A DNA stretch of 64,000 bases. It comes from Paenibacillus glycanilyticus (GTDB taxonomy: Bacteria; Bacillota; Bacilli; Paenibacillales; Paenibacillaceae). Where the stretch lies: positions 1 to 64,000 of the forward strand of contig NZ_BSSQ01000016.1 of the NCBI RefSeq assembly GCF_030161375.1, read 5' to 3'. Numbering within the stretch: position 1 is the first letter of the stretch; each line of letters begins with the position of its first letter. Of the stretch, positions 55,074 through 63,701 are shown piece after piece. The notes under the pieces were generated by a model. It ran no database searches. It was not told the origin of the DNA and was given only the letters and a program-made list of their open reading frames with translations. The translations under genes and the position numbers were made by a program.

Positions 55074-55985
55074 ATGCGGCAAACGAAAGAACCAAAGCCG
55101 GAATGGCTGAAGATCAAGCTGAACGCAGGCGATGGCTACCAGGAATTAAAAGGAATGATGCGCGGGCGTAAGCTGCACACTGTATGTGAGGAAGCGCAAT
55201 GCCCGAACATCTTTGAGTGCTGGAGTCAGCGTACCGCGACGTTTATGATCTTGGGAAAAGTATGCACGCGTGCCTGCAGGTTCTGTGCCGTCACCTCGGG
55301 CATGCCAACGGAGCTTGATCTTGAGGAGCCGAGGCATGTCGCGCAATCCGTCCAGGAGATGGGGCTGAAGCATGTCGTTATTACCTCTGTGGCAAGAGAC
55401 GATTTGAACGATCATGGTGCGACGATGTTTGCCGCGACCATTACGGCCGTTCGCCATCTTAATCCGCTCACCGATATTGAAGTGCTTATTCCGGATTTCG
55501 GCGGTGAACCCGATCGGCTGGCTGTCGTTCTGAATGCGAAGCCAAACGTGCTGAATCATAATCTCGAGACGGTGAGGCGATTGTCGGATAAGGTGAGGGC
55601 AAAAGCGAAATACGACCGTTCGTTGTCGCTTTTGCAAGCGGCAAAAGCGCTCCGCCCCGGTCAAACGACCAAGTCGGGCTTAATGGTTGGGCTTGGCGAG
55701 ACGAAGGATGAAGTGGTAGAGGCGATGAGCGATCTTAGGAAAGCGGGCGTTGATATTGTAACGATTGGCCAATACTTGCAGCCTACCCCTAAACATATCG
55801 CGGTTCATCGGTATTATCATCCCGATGAATTCAAGGAATTGAAGGAAGCGGGCATGGCGCTCGGTTTCGCTCATGTGGAAGCGGGGCCGCTGGTACGAAG
55901 CTCTTACCATGCGCGCGAGCAAGCGGAAAGCGCCAAAGCAGCAAGCAGCGATTATTCCTCGCTGCCAAAGGAAACATGGGCATAA
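55074..55985 (+). CDS. lipA: Lipoyl synthase
   Basis: Radical SAM enzyme that inserts sulfur into octanoyl groups, including the one on GcvH. Auxiliary cluster cysteines C38, C43, C49 ([12 protein letters not shown]), radical SAM cluster C64, C68, C71 (CTRACRFC), and the C-terminal [13 protein letters not shown]. 303 residues. Its place directly after gcvH suggests supply of lipoate to the glycine system. RBS GGGAGGGG. Confidence 0.95.
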   Translation: MRQTKEPKPEWLKIKLNAGDGYQELKGMMRGRKLHTVCEEAQCPNIFECWSQRTATFMILGKVCTRACRFCAVTSGMPTELDLEEPRHVAQSVQEMGLKHVVITSVARDDLNDHGATMFAATITAVRHLNPLTDIEVLIPDFGGEPDRLAVVLNAKPNVLNHNLETVRRLSDKVRAKAKYDRSLSLLQAAKALRPGQTTKSGLMVGLGETKDEVVEAMSDLRKAGVDIVTIGQYLQPTPKHIAVHRYYHPDEFKELKEAGMALGFAHVEAGPLVRSSYHAREQAESAKAASSDYSSLPKETWA

Positions 55986-56001
55986 TAGGGGGTAATCTGC
56001 G

Positions 56002-56667
56002 ATGCGTTTCAAACATGTCTTCTCCATTATAGGGCCGGTTATGGTTGGGCCATCGAGTTCCCATACGGCCGGCGCGGCAAGAATCGGGCGCGTGGCCCGG
56101 CAACTGCTCGGATGTAGTCCGGAGGAGGCCGAGATTACGTTATACGGTTCTTTTGCGGAGACGTATTCCGGTCACGGGACGGACCTGGCGCTGCTCGGCG
56201 GTTTACTCGATTACGATACCGATGACGCGAGGATTCCGGATGCGTTCGCTGAAGCCGAGCGGCTTGGCATGCGTTACGACATTCGCGTTGGAACCGGCGT
56301 CATGCCTCATCCGAATTTTGCGGAAATTACGCTAAGAGCAGGCTCGCGGGAAGCAAACGTTCAAGGAGCCTCCATCGGCGGAGGGAATATCGAGATTCAT
56401 TCCATCAACGGGTTTGATGCGGGCTGCACGGGCAACTATCCGACGCTTGTTATCGCTCATCAAGATCAGGTTGGCGTTATCGCATCCATAACGGGCATGG
56501 TGAGCGCATCCGGGCTGAATATCGGGTTCATGAACGTTGCCCGCAAGGCACGCAGCGGCGCTGCCATGACCATTATTGAAGGAGACCGGGTACCGCCTGA
56601 TGAGTTGGTTGAATCGCTCCATAAGCTGCCAAGCGTAGAAAACGTGTCGGTAATCGATGTCAGGTAA
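56002..56667 (+). CDS. sdaAB: L-serine dehydratase, beta subunit
   Basis: Beta subunit of the iron-sulfur L-serine dehydratase that makes pyruvate and ammonia. IIGPVMVGPSSSHTAGAARIG is the signature; an ACT domain follows at about residues 148-218 (VIAHQDQVGVIASITGMV), often a serine-sensing unit. 221 residues. Paired with the alpha subunit 26 bp downstream. Confidence 0.95.
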   Translation: MRFKHVFSIIGPVMVGPSSSHTAGAARIGRVARQLLGCSPEEAEITLYGSFAETYSGHGTDLALLGGLLDYDTDDARIPDAFAEAERLGMRYDIRVGTGVMPHPNFAEITLRAGSREANVQGASIGGGNIEIHSINGFDAGCTGNYPTLVIAHQDQVGVIASITGMVSASGLNIGFMNVARKARSGAAMTIIEGDRVPPDELVESLHKLPSVENVSVIDVR

Positions 56668-56693
56668 ACTTGTCGCAAGAAGGAGATGAAGGC

Positions 56694-57575
56694 ATGCGAT
56701 TCCGCACCTTAAAAGAACTAGAAAGCATATGCCAAGCTGAATCGCTGACGATTGCGGAGCTAATGATCGCCGAGCAAGCGCGTGAGACGGATGAGTCCGA
56801 GGCTGACATTATAGCCAAGATGAGCAGCTATTATCAGGTGATGAAAGAGGCCGTAAGCAAAGGGCTTGAGCCTGGCGGCGCGCAGTCGCGCAGCGGATTG
56901 ACCGGAGGAGACGGACTCAGGATGAACGAGCATGTCCTTGCCGGGGAACCGTTGGTCGGGGAATGGGCGGGCAAAGCGCTGGCTTACGCGCTTTCGGTAT
57001 CCGAGGTGAATGCTTCGATGGGACGAATCGTCGCTACGCCAACGGCAGGTTCCTGCGGGATTCTTCCCGGCGTACTCGTCAGCTCTCAAGAGCGGTTCGG
57101 CTGGAGCGACGAGAAAGTGGTGTTAGGATTGTTCGCTGCGGGAGCTATCGGTTATGTCATTGCGAACAATTCGTTCATATCCGGTGCGGAAGGGGGATGC
57201 CAAGCGGAGGTTGGCTCGGCGATTGGCATGGCCGCGGGCGCGATGGTCGAGCTGCGCGGCGGCTCGCCGGCTCAGGCTGTGCATGCCGTTGGCATTGCGC
57301 TTAAGAATACGCTGGGACTGATCTGCGATCCGGTTGCCGGTCTCGTGGAAATCCCTTGCATCATTCGCAACGGGCTTGGCGCCGTTAATGCGCTTGCTGC
57401 TGCCGATATGGCGCTTGCCGGAGTCCGCAGCATTATTCCTTCGGATGAAGTGATTGGCGTTATGCATGAGGTGGGTACCAAAATGCCGGTCGAGCATCGG
57501 GAGACGGCTTTGGGAGGACTGGCGGCAACGCCAACCGGTCGCAAGCTGACGGAGCAACTAAAGGCGAAGAAATAA
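56694..57575 (+). CDS. sdaAA: L-serine dehydratase, alpha subunit
   Basis: Catalytic, 4Fe-4S subunit. ATPTAGSCGILPGVL and GNSFISGAEGGCQAEVGSA-type segment (NNSFISGAEGGCQAEVGSA) with cysteines in GSCG, GGCQ and LICDPVAG are the cluster ligands. 293 residues. ATG 56694 has AAGGAGATG upstream; GTG/TTG-type codons in the preceding eight-residue extension have no family support. With sdaAB it converts the serine formed by GlyA to pyruvate. Confidence 0.95.
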   Translation: MRFRTLKELESICQAESLTIAELMIAEQARETDESEADIIAKMSSYYQVMKEAVSKGLEPGGAQSRSGLTGGDGLRMNEHVLAGEPLVGEWAGKALAYALSVSEVNASMGRIVATPTAGSCGILPGVLVSSQERFGWSDEKVVLGLFAAGAIGYVIANNSFISGAEGGCQAEVGSAIGMAAGAMVELRGGSPAQAVHAVGIALKNTLGLICDPVAGLVEIPCIIRNGLGAVNALAAADMALAGVRSIIPSDEVIGVMHEVGTKMPVEHRETALGGLAATPTGRKLTEQLKAKK

Positions 57576-57596
57576 TCTTCTGGGGAGAGGATACGG

Positions 57597-59069
57597 ATGG
57601 AGCTTTACGATATCGTTATTCTGGGCGGAGGCCCCGGCGGATATATTGCCGCCATTCGGGCGGCTCAGCTTGGCAAACGTACGGCGCTTGTCGAGAAAGA
57701 GAAGCTGGGCGGCACCTGCCTGCATAAGGGATGTATTCCGAGCAAAACGCTGCTGCGCAGCGCGGAGCTGTTCGAGACAATGAAGCGAAGCGGTAGCTTT
57801 GGGATCCGCGCGGAAGGGTTGTCGCTTGACTTCGGCGGCGTGCAAAGCCGGAAGGACAGCATTGTTGAGCAGCTTGAAAAGGGTGTACAGTTCTTAATGA
57901 AAAAGAACGCCATCGACGTCTATTCCGGCACGGGTCATATTGTAGACGGGACAGGCCGGGAGGCGGCTGAGGCAGGTTGCAATGGGGTTATAAACGTTAC
58001 ACGTGGAACAATTCAGGGGAATGATGGCGTCGATATAGCGGGAGACACAGGTGAAGAAGCCATTCGAATAGGTTATCGGGACCTTATTGTCGCAACGGGC
58101 TCCCGGCCGCGGCGCATTGCCGGCTTGCCTTCGCATGAACGCGTCATGAGCAGCGATGAAGCACTCGCAATGACGGACGTGCCGGCTTCGATTGTGATTG
58201 TTGGCGGCGGCGTAATTGGCGTTGAATGGGCGTCCATGCTAAGCGACTTTGGTGCTCAAGTGACTATCGTTGAAGCAGCCGAACGCATTGTCCCTACGGA
58301 GGATGCGGATATTTCGCGCGAACTGAGCAGACTATTCGCGAAACGCAAGATCAAGGTTCTGACGGGTGCGAAGCTTCTTGCAGAGAGCGTTGCAGCCGGT
58401 GAAGCGGGCGTAACGCTGGAGATTGAACGCGGCGGCAAGGTGGATCGGCTTGCGGCAGAGCGGATGCTGGTGTCGGTAGGACGTGCCGCTAACGTTGAAG
58501 GATTCGGGCTTGAACGGACGGCCGCGAAGGTTGAGCGGGGCGTTATTGCAGTGGACCCTGCTTCCATGCGCACGGCGGACCCGCATGTGTACGCGATTGG
58601 TGATGTCATCGGCGGCTTGCAGCTTGCCCATGTAGCGAGTCATGAAGGAGTGGCGGCCGTGGAGGCGATTTGCGGACTCGAGACCCATGCGCCGGACCCG
58701 GCTTCCGTGCCGAAATGCGTGTATAGCCGTCCGGAGCTGGCGAGCGTTGGGCTTACCGAACAAGCGGCGGTGGACAGCGGGCGCGAGGTCAAGGTGGGGA
58801 AGTTTTCTTTTAAAGCGATCGGCAAGGCGCTTGTATTCGGGGAATCGGACGGCTTCGTCAAAGTGGTCGCGGATGCGGCGAACGGGGCTGTGCTTGGCGT
58901 ACATATGATTGGGCCGCATGTGACGGATTTTATTGGCGAGGCGGCGCTTGCCCAGCTGCTGGAGGCAACGTCCATGCAGGTAGGGCGGATGATTCATCCT
59001 CATCCTACGTTGTCAGAAATTATCGGGGAAGCGATGCTTGGCGCTGACAAGCTGGCGCTTGGGATGTAA
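57597..59069 (+). CDS. lpdA: Dihydrolipoamide dehydrogenase (L protein)
   Basis: FAD disulfide reductase that reoxidises lipoyl-GcvH with NAD. FAD site IVILGGGPGGYIAAIRAAQLG, redox-active disulfide GGTCLHKGCIPSK, NAD site IVIVGGGVIGVEWASML, and the C-terminal HPHPTLSE catalytic segment. 490 residues, about 20 longer than typical, from an insertion at about residues 118-155 (GREAAEAGCNG to GDTGEEA). Last gene of the plus-strand glycine operon; the genes for other 2-oxoacid complexes are not nearby, so this copy is probably glycine-specific. Confidence 0.94.
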   Translation: MELYDIVILGGGPGGYIAAIRAAQLGKRTALVEKEKLGGTCLHKGCIPSKTLLRSAELFETMKRSGSFGIRAEGLSLDFGGVQSRKDSIVEQLEKGVQFLMKKNAIDVYSGTGHIVDGTGREAAEAGCNGVINVTRGTIQGNDGVDIAGDTGEEAIRIGYRDLIVATGSRPRRIAGLPSHERVMSSDEALAMTDVPASIVIVGGGVIGVEWASMLSDFGAQVTIVEAAERIVPTEDADISRELSRLFAKRKIKVLTGAKLLAESVAAGEAGVTLEIERGGKVDRLAAERMLVSVGRAANVEGFGLERTAAKVERGVIAVDPASMRTADPHVYAIGDVIGGLQLAHVASHEGVAAVEAICGLETHAPDPASVPKCVYSRPELASVGLTEQAAVDSGREVKVGKFSFKAIGKALVFGESDGFVKVVADAANGAVLGVHMIGPHVTDFIGEAALAQLLEATSMQVGRMIHPHPTLSEIIGEAMLGADKLALGM

Positions 59070-59083
59070 GAAGGAAGGGAATG

Positions 59084-59113
59084 GCGCTGCCGCTAAGAGC
59101 GGGGCGCTTTTTT
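59084..59113 (+). terminator. Intrinsic terminator of the glyA operon
   Basis: GCGC-TG-CCGCT/AGCGG-GGCGC stem, AAG loop, then a run of seven T. Confidence 0.82.
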
Positions 59114-59275
59114 TATATAGAACCGGTTGTTTGGAATCATTTTACTCTCCTCTCGTGAGGCGTTACACTATATGGACAGAGATACGGAGTTGATCGTAGC
59201 CCGGTTAGGGGCACTTTATCCGAAAGTGGCTCGTTGCAGGACAATCACAATCAGGAAGAGGAGCGTGTTGAACAA

Positions 59276-59878
59276 ATGGATGCTATTAACGAACAGCTGC
59301 TGCAAGCGGCAGAGAGCGGTAACGTGGATAGAATACGGCAATTAATTGGAGATGGCGCGAATCTGAACGTGCAGGATGCAAGAGGGCGTACGCCGGCTAT
59401 GATTGCAACCTATAATAAGGATTTTCAAACGGCTAAAGTGCTGGTTGAAGCGGGAGCAGACGTGAATATTCTCGATAACATGCGGAATACGCCGTTCCTG
59501 TACGCGGGAGCGGAAGGCTACTTGGATATTTTGCGGCTGACCATCAAGGCCGGCGCGAATACGAGAATTACGAACCGGTACGGAGGCGTAGCGATCATTC
59601 CGGCTTCCGAGCACGGTTATGTGGAAGTCGTCCGTGAGCTGCTTGAGCAGACGGATATCGACGTGAATCATGTCAATAATCTCGGCTGGACGGCATTACT
59701 AGAGGCGATTATTTTGAATAACGGGAACAAACGGCAGGTTGAAACGGTGCAATTGCTTATTGAGCATGGCGCTGATGTTAATCTGGCCGACGGCGACGGC
59801 GTTTCTCCGCTACGGCATGCCCGTACGAAAGGGTTCAAAGAAATCGAGAAAGTTCTTCTGGCAGCAGGAGCGAAGTAG
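59276..59878 (+). CDS. Ankyrin-repeat protein
   Basis: A 200-residue protein made almost entirely of ankyrin repeats: about five to six units of 30-37 residues with NVQDARGRTPAMIATYN, VNILDNMRNTPFLYAGAEG, TRITNRYGGVAIIPASEHG and VNLADGDGVSPLRHARTKG. No signal peptide. Ankyrins bind other proteins; the partner is unknown. Start uncertain: ATG 59276 follows GGAAGAGGAG at 12 bases; TTG 59234 is in frame. It may share a transcript with the deaminase-like gene. Confidence 0.85.
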   Translation: MDAINEQLLQAAESGNVDRIRQLIGDGANLNVQDARGRTPAMIATYNKDFQTAKVLVEAGADVNILDNMRNTPFLYAGAEGYLDILRLTIKAGANTRITNRYGGVAIIPASEHGYVEVVRELLEQTDIDVNHVNNLGWTALLEAIILNNGNKRQVETVQLLIEHGADVNLADGDGVSPLRHARTKGFKEIEKVLLAAGAK

Positions 59879-59921
59879 GCCATTGAAATGGAATCGTGAA
59901 TACATACGGGAGGGATCATAG

Positions 59922-60401
59922 ATGATAAACGATAGGGATCGGAACTATTTGAAACGTTGCGTGGAACTGGCGCGAACCGCTCTGGAAGAGGGGGACGAAC
60001 CGTTTGGCTCCGTACTAGTTGCTGATAACGGCGCCGTGTTAATGGAAGACTATAACCATGTGAGCGGCGGCGATCATACGCAGCATCCCGAGTTTGCCAT
60101 TGCCCGTTGGGCGGCGAACCATCTGACGGAGGAGCAGCGTGCCCGCGCGACGGTCTACACCTCTGGCGAACATTGCCCGATGTGCGCGGCGGCGCACGGC
60201 TGGGCGGGCCTTGGCCGAATCGTCTACGCAAGTTCGTCGGCGCAACTGGTGGAGTGGCTAGGCGATTTTGGCGTTCCTCCGTCGCGCGTCCGGGCGCTCC
60301 GCATTGAGGAAGTTATTGCGGACACCGTCGTGGATGGTCCTGACCCGGAGCTGGCGGAGCAAGTGAGGGAGCTTCATCGCTTATCCCGCGCCAAGAATTA
60401 A
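59922..60401 (+). CDS. Cytidine/deoxycytidylate deaminase family protein
   Basis: A 159-residue zinc deaminase of the TadA/guanine-deaminase branch. Zinc ligands H55 and catalytic E57 in QHPEFAIARWA, and C85/C88 in SGEHCPMCAAA. The usual Pro before the first Cys is His here (HC rather than PC), an unusual variation. Other residues near the substrate, such as the LGRIVYASS segment, fit nucleoside or base deaminases. Substrate not determined. Confidence 0.82.
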   Translation: MINDRDRNYLKRCVELARTALEEGDEPFGSVLVADNGAVLMEDYNHVSGGDHTQHPEFAIARWAANHLTEEQRARATVYTSGEHCPMCAAAHGWAGLGRIVYASSSAQLVEWLGDFGVPPSRVRALRIEEVIADTVVDGPDPELAEQVRELHRLSRAKN

Positions 60402-60435
60402 TCGACCATAATCAGACATAAAGGAATGAACGAAA

Positions 60436-60915
60436 GTGCATATACAGATTGCCACGGTTGGCAAGCTTAAGGAAAAATATTTGGTGCAAGGCATTGCGGA
60501 ATATGCCAAGCGGCTCGGGCCTTACGTGAAGCTTACGCTCACGGAAGTGCCCGATGAGAAGGCGCCGGAGACGATGAGTCCGGCGGAGGAAGCGCAAGTG
60601 CGCGAGCGCGAGGGGGAACGGCTTCTGGCTCAGCTGAAGCCGGACGCCCATGTGGTGACGCTCGCGATTGGAGGCGAGCTCTGGTCCAGCGAGGATCTCG
60701 CGGGCCAGCTCGATAAGCTTGCCACGTATGGCAAGAGCCACGTGGCTTTTGTGATTGGCGGGAGTACGGGGCTTGCTCCCGCGGTACTGCAGCGCGCCCA
60801 GCAGAAGCTCAGCTTCGGGCGCATGACGCTGCCGCACCAGTTGATGCGGCTGGTGCTGATCGAGCAGATCTACCGCGCGGTTAAGATTAACCGCGGGGAA
60901 CCGTATCATAAATAA
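60436..60915 (+). CDS. rlmH: 23S rRNA (pseudouridine1915-N3)-methyltransferase
   Basis: SPOUT-fold methyltransferase that modifies pseudouridine 1915 of 23S r[19 protein letters not shown] at the start, [24 protein letters not shown] (SAM knot) and [17 protein letters not shown] at the end. 159 residues, full length. The start is GTG with AAGGAATGA upstream. In most Bacillota it directly follows the CxxH/CxxC gene, which here lies about 29 kb away. Confidence 0.97.
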   Translation: MHIQIATVGKLKEKYLVQGIAEYAKRLGPYVKLTLTEVPDEKAPETMSPAEEAQVREREGERLLAQLKPDAHVVTLAIGGELWSSEDLAGQLDKLATYGKSHVAFVIGGSTGLAPAVLQRAQQKLSFGRMTLPHQLMRLVLIEQIYRAVKINRGEPYHK

Positions 60916-60927
60916 ACGTAAACTCAT

Positions 60928-60974
60928 AACTAAAAGAAGCGTCAAAGACCATGTCTTTGACGCTTCTTTTAGTT
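60928..60974. terminator. 22-bp perfect hairpin after rlmH
   Basis: AACTAAAAGAAGCGTCAAAG... with an exact complement, three-base loop. The descending arm ends CTTCTTTTAGTT, T-rich but without a clean T run. Likely terminator, possibly working on both strands. Confidence 0.65.
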
Positions 60975-61097
60975 GGATGGTTTCCTGCATTGTACAGAAT
61001 AGTTAAATCGTTTTTTGTGAAGTGTACATTACTACATGGAGATACTTGTTAGTCTCGATTTACTTTCCCAATGACTATTTAGTATTTTATTTTGTTA

Positions 61098-61112
61098 TTA
61101 TTGGTCCAATAA
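61098..61112. promoter_or_regulatory. Palindromic operator candidate before the ArsR-type gene
   Basis: TTATTGG-T-CCAATAA, a perfect 7-bp palindrome 30 bases before the start codon. The position suits self-control by the ArsR-type regulator downstream. Confidence 0.5.
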
Positions 61113-61141
61113 ATCAATCCATTAATCAGAGGTGATAAACA

Positions 61142-61516
61142 ATGCTAGAACGAAAGGAGCGTCTAAAGAATATTGCTAAAGAATTTAGAGAGTGTAAGGA
61201 CGCCCTTACCGCCATTGGTGATGAAACGCGTCAACATATCATAATGGCTCTTATCGAAGGCGAGAGCGAATGTGAGGAAGGTATTCGAGTTGGGGAACTG
61301 AAATTAAGAACCAACTTGTCTCGTCCGGCAGTATCCCATCACCTGAAGGTATTAAAAGATGCCCAATTAATTGGTATGACTAGAGTAGGTACGATGAATT
61401 ATTACTATTTGGATATTGTGAATAGTGATATTTTCAAGCTTAAGCAGCTTTTCGACAATATTACTGACTTTATACATGAATATCAGCAGGGGATCGCGTC
61501 AGATGAAGGAGAGTAA
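61142..61516 (+). CDS. ArsR family regulator
   Basis: A 124-residue winged-helix regulator. ALTAIGDETRQHIIMAL starts the DNA-binding domain and RTNLSRPAVSHHLKVLKDAQLI is the recognition helix-turn-helix. No Cys-rich metal motif of the ArsR/SmtB type is present apart from C18 and C41, so the signal is unlikely to be arsenic by default. It precedes the MBL-fold gene by 5 bp; both are probably one transcript. Codon use is more AT-rich than upstream genes. Confidence 0.86.
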   Translation: MLERKERLKNIAKEFRECKDALTAIGDETRQHIIMALIEGESECEEGIRVGELKLRTNLSRPAVSHHLKVLKDAQLIGMTRVGTMNYYYLDIVNSDIFKLKQLFDNITDFIHEYQQGIASDEGE

Positions 61517-61521
61517 AATGA

Positions 61522-62343
61522 ATGACATCTACAATTAAAGTTCATGTGTTGCATTGTGGACAAGTTCAAGTAGATATAGCAGTACCATTTAAGCAAAAAA
61601 CGTTAAATCCGCTTGCGTTTACTGGTTTATTTCGTTCTTCAAAACATCAGATTGTAATCCCTGTATCCGCATATCTTATCGAACATCCGAAAGGACTTGT
61701 TTTAGTGGATACTGGCTGGCATACGGATGTACGAGGTGATCAGGCTAAGTATTTGGGTAAAATTTCCTATAGGATCAGCAAAGCTTTTCTTCCAGAAGGT
61801 CAAGCCGTTCATGAGCAGTTGCTGAAGATGGGGATAAAGGCGAAGGATTTGGATTACGTCGTGATAAGCCATATGGATGCCGATCATGCCAGTGGTATCA
61901 AGTTGTTGAATGAAGCAAAGAACATGATGACCAGCGATATGGAGTGGCAGGCAACAGTGAAAAATAAACTCCGCTATAAGCAGCACATGTGGGAAGGAAT
62001 AGAGATAAAGCCGTTTTCGATGACTGATTCGGAATATGGCCCAATGCGCAAATCATTTGATTTATTCAATGATGAGTCGATTGTGTTCGTCCATACGCCC
62101 GGTCATTCCCATGGTATGGTTTCTACCATTGTGCAGAATAACGGGAAATTCGTGCTGTTGGCTAATGATACCGGATATTCAAAGGAATCCTGGGAGGAGA
62201 TGATTCTCCCTGGAATTGTGGTTAACAAGAAACATGCGTTTGAGTCATTGAAGTGGGTCAAAAACATGAGTTTAAAGTCGAATTGCATAGAAGCTTTAGC
62301 AAATCACGATCCCGAAATTTTACCTCATGTAATTGAGTTGTAA
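61522..62343 (+). CDS. MBL-fold hydrolase, AHL-lactonase-like
   Basis: A 273-residue metallo-beta-lactamase fold protein with the layout of N-acyl homoserine lactonases: VLVDTGWH near residue 62, metal motif HMDADH at 117-122, HTPGHSHG at 191-198, NDTG at 215-218, and H262. The canonical HxHxDH has Asp at the second His, so the metal pair may be altered. It could degrade quorum signals or another lactone, or act on something else. AAGGAGAG precedes the start. Linked to the ArsR-type regulator. Confidence 0.8.
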   Translation: MTSTIKVHVLHCGQVQVDIAVPFKQKTLNPLAFTGLFRSSKHQIVIPVSAYLIEHPKGLVLVDTGWHTDVRGDQAKYLGKISYRISKAFLPEGQAVHEQLLKMGIKAKDLDYVVISHMDADHASGIKLLNEAKNMMTSDMEWQATVKNKLRYKQHMWEGIEIKPFSMTDSEYGPMRKSFDLFNDESIVFVHTPGHSHGMVSTIVQNNGKFVLLANDTGYSKESWEEMILPGIVVNKKHAFESLKWVKNMSLKSNCIEALANHDPEILPHVIEL

Positions 62344-62394
62344 TTCAAGGGACATGAGTAAGCATAATCACAATAATTGGAAGGGGAGATTGTT

Positions 62395-62964
62395 ATGACA
62401 ACAGTTGTATTATTGGGAGGGAACGGCTATATAGGGAGAGCCGTGACCAAGTTGTGGCTAGCAAAAGATCGTCAAGTAGAATTTGTAGTAGTGTCGCGAT
62501 CTGGGAATAATAAACTTAAGGATTCACGTATTCGGAATGTAACTGCAGATGTAACTAACTACGATTCTGTCGTTGCCGTGATGCCAGAAAAGTTTGATTA
62601 TATTGTTGATCTTGTTGGACGTCCTGAAAAGGATACCGCCGCTTTGGAAAAAGTAAATAGATTGCCGGCGAATATAATGAAAAGAATTGCAGAAGAAAAA
62701 CAGGTTAGGGCAATGGGGTTCATTGGAGGCGTTCTAGGTCCTAAATCATTTACTTTAATAAAATCGGATATTATAAAGCAACTAAAAAATAGTCGAATTA
62801 GGTTAGAAGTTGTTGAACCTACACTGGTCTATGGTGAAGATCGTAATGATGGTTTGTCTAAGTTAGTTCCGATATTTAAGTTTTTGGGGACTTTTTCAAA
62901 GGGACTAAAACCAGTTCTTGTTACACGAGTAGCCGAAGAATTGGTTGAAAAGTTGGTGCGTTAG
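62395..62964 (+). CDS. NAD(P)-binding Rossmann protein (extended/atypical SDR-like)
   Basis: A 189-residue protein with N-terminal dinucleotide site VVLLGGNGYIGRAVTKLWL, an NVTADVTNYDSV adenine-ring segment, and a VEPTLVYGEDRNDG region as in atypical SDR or NmrA-like epimerase relatives. No complete YxxxK is visible; the protein is short and may be a binding or chaperone-type member. ATG 62395 follows GGAAGGGGAG. Confidence 0.75.
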   Translation: MTTVVLLGGNGYIGRAVTKLWLAKDRQVEFVVVSRSGNNKLKDSRIRNVTADVTNYDSVVAVMPEKFDYIVDLVGRPEKDTAALEKVNRLPANIMKRIAEEKQVRAMGFIGGVLGPKSFTLIKSDIIKQLKNSRIRLEVVEPTLVYGEDRNDGLSKLVPIFKFLGTFSKGLKPVLVTRVAEELVEKLVR

Positions 62965-62976
62965 GAAAGTTCTGTT

Positions 62977-63016
62977 TAAAAGCCCATTTCTTCTGTTAAA
63001 GAAGTGGGCTTTTGTT
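62977..63016 (+). terminator. Intrinsic terminator
   Basis: AAAAGCCCA...TGGGCTTTT stem with an inner TTCTT/AAGAA pairing and trailing T residues. It ends the ArsR-MBL-Rossmann transcript. Confidence 0.82.
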
Positions 63017-63123
63017 TATATTGAGGTGTATATCTTGTGGTCAAATCGCAGTTTGTGTTTAGATATATTAAGGTGAACCGTACCATAAGTGATGGCGAAA
63101 TAATATTGCTGTGTGATATGGAA

Positions 63124-63153
63124 TTGACACATGAGAAAAAAATAAGCTATATT
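63124..63153 (+). promoter_or_regulatory. SigA promoter of the MarR gene
   Basis: TTGACA and TATATT with an 18-base spacer; the start codon follows about 20 bases after the -10. Confidence 0.65.
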
Positions 63154-63173
63154 AATTTAGGGAGGCTAAATAA

Positions 63174-63608
63174 ATGAGCCATCCATTTGGCAACAATGTC
63201 GGGTATTGGGTCAAGCAGATCTATAAGGATTTCTCTCATCTATATGAACAGAAACTGGAGGTATACGGACTAACCTCCGCTCAAGTTAATGTGTTGGAGC
63301 TATTATGGGTTCATGGTGATGGGGTGACTCAGAAGGATCTGCACGAAAGACTCAAAATTCGTCCAGCATCACTTACCAATTTGTTAAATGCTCTTGTTGC
63401 AGGTAATTGGATTTTCCGTAAGTCGGATTCGCAAGATGCAAGAACGAATAGAGTTTTCCTAACGGACAAAGGCAAGAGTCAATGCAAGGTATGCATGGAT
63501 ATGATAACAGAACTCGAACAAGTTATCAGACAAGGGTTGTCACCGGAAGAAATTTCGTTGTTGCTCGTCTGGATGAAAAAAATCCATCAGAATATAGCGC
63601 GTGAATAA
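63174..63608 (+). CDS. MarR family regulator
   Basis: A 144-residue MarR-type winged-helix regulator. TSAQVNVLELLWVHGDGVTQKDL leads into the recognition helix KIRPASLTNLLNALVAGNWIFR, with the DARTNRVFLTDKG wing typical of the family. RBS GGGAGG. It probably controls the membrane-protein gene that starts 94 bp downstream; ligand unknown. Confidence 0.88.
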   Translation: MSHPFGNNVGYWVKQIYKDFSHLYEQKLEVYGLTSAQVNVLELLWVHGDGVTQKDLHERLKIRPASLTNLLNALVAGNWIFRKSDSQDARTNRVFLTDKGKSQCKVCMDMITELEQVIRQGLSPEEISLLLVWMKKIHQNIARE

Positions 63609-63701
63609 CAGGACAATCAAGATTCACTTTGATTTTATATTTAGTTAAACTAAATATAATTCCTGTTTTCTTTATTTGCATTTCATAGGGAGGGTTAGTA
63701 A

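Noticed and set aside
59172-59345. A short frame beginning MDRDTELIVARLGALYP before the ankyrin gene
   Set aside because: It is out of frame with the ankyrin gene, has no clear ribosome site and soon turns into shadow sequence. A remnant of a broken gene is possible but not supportable.
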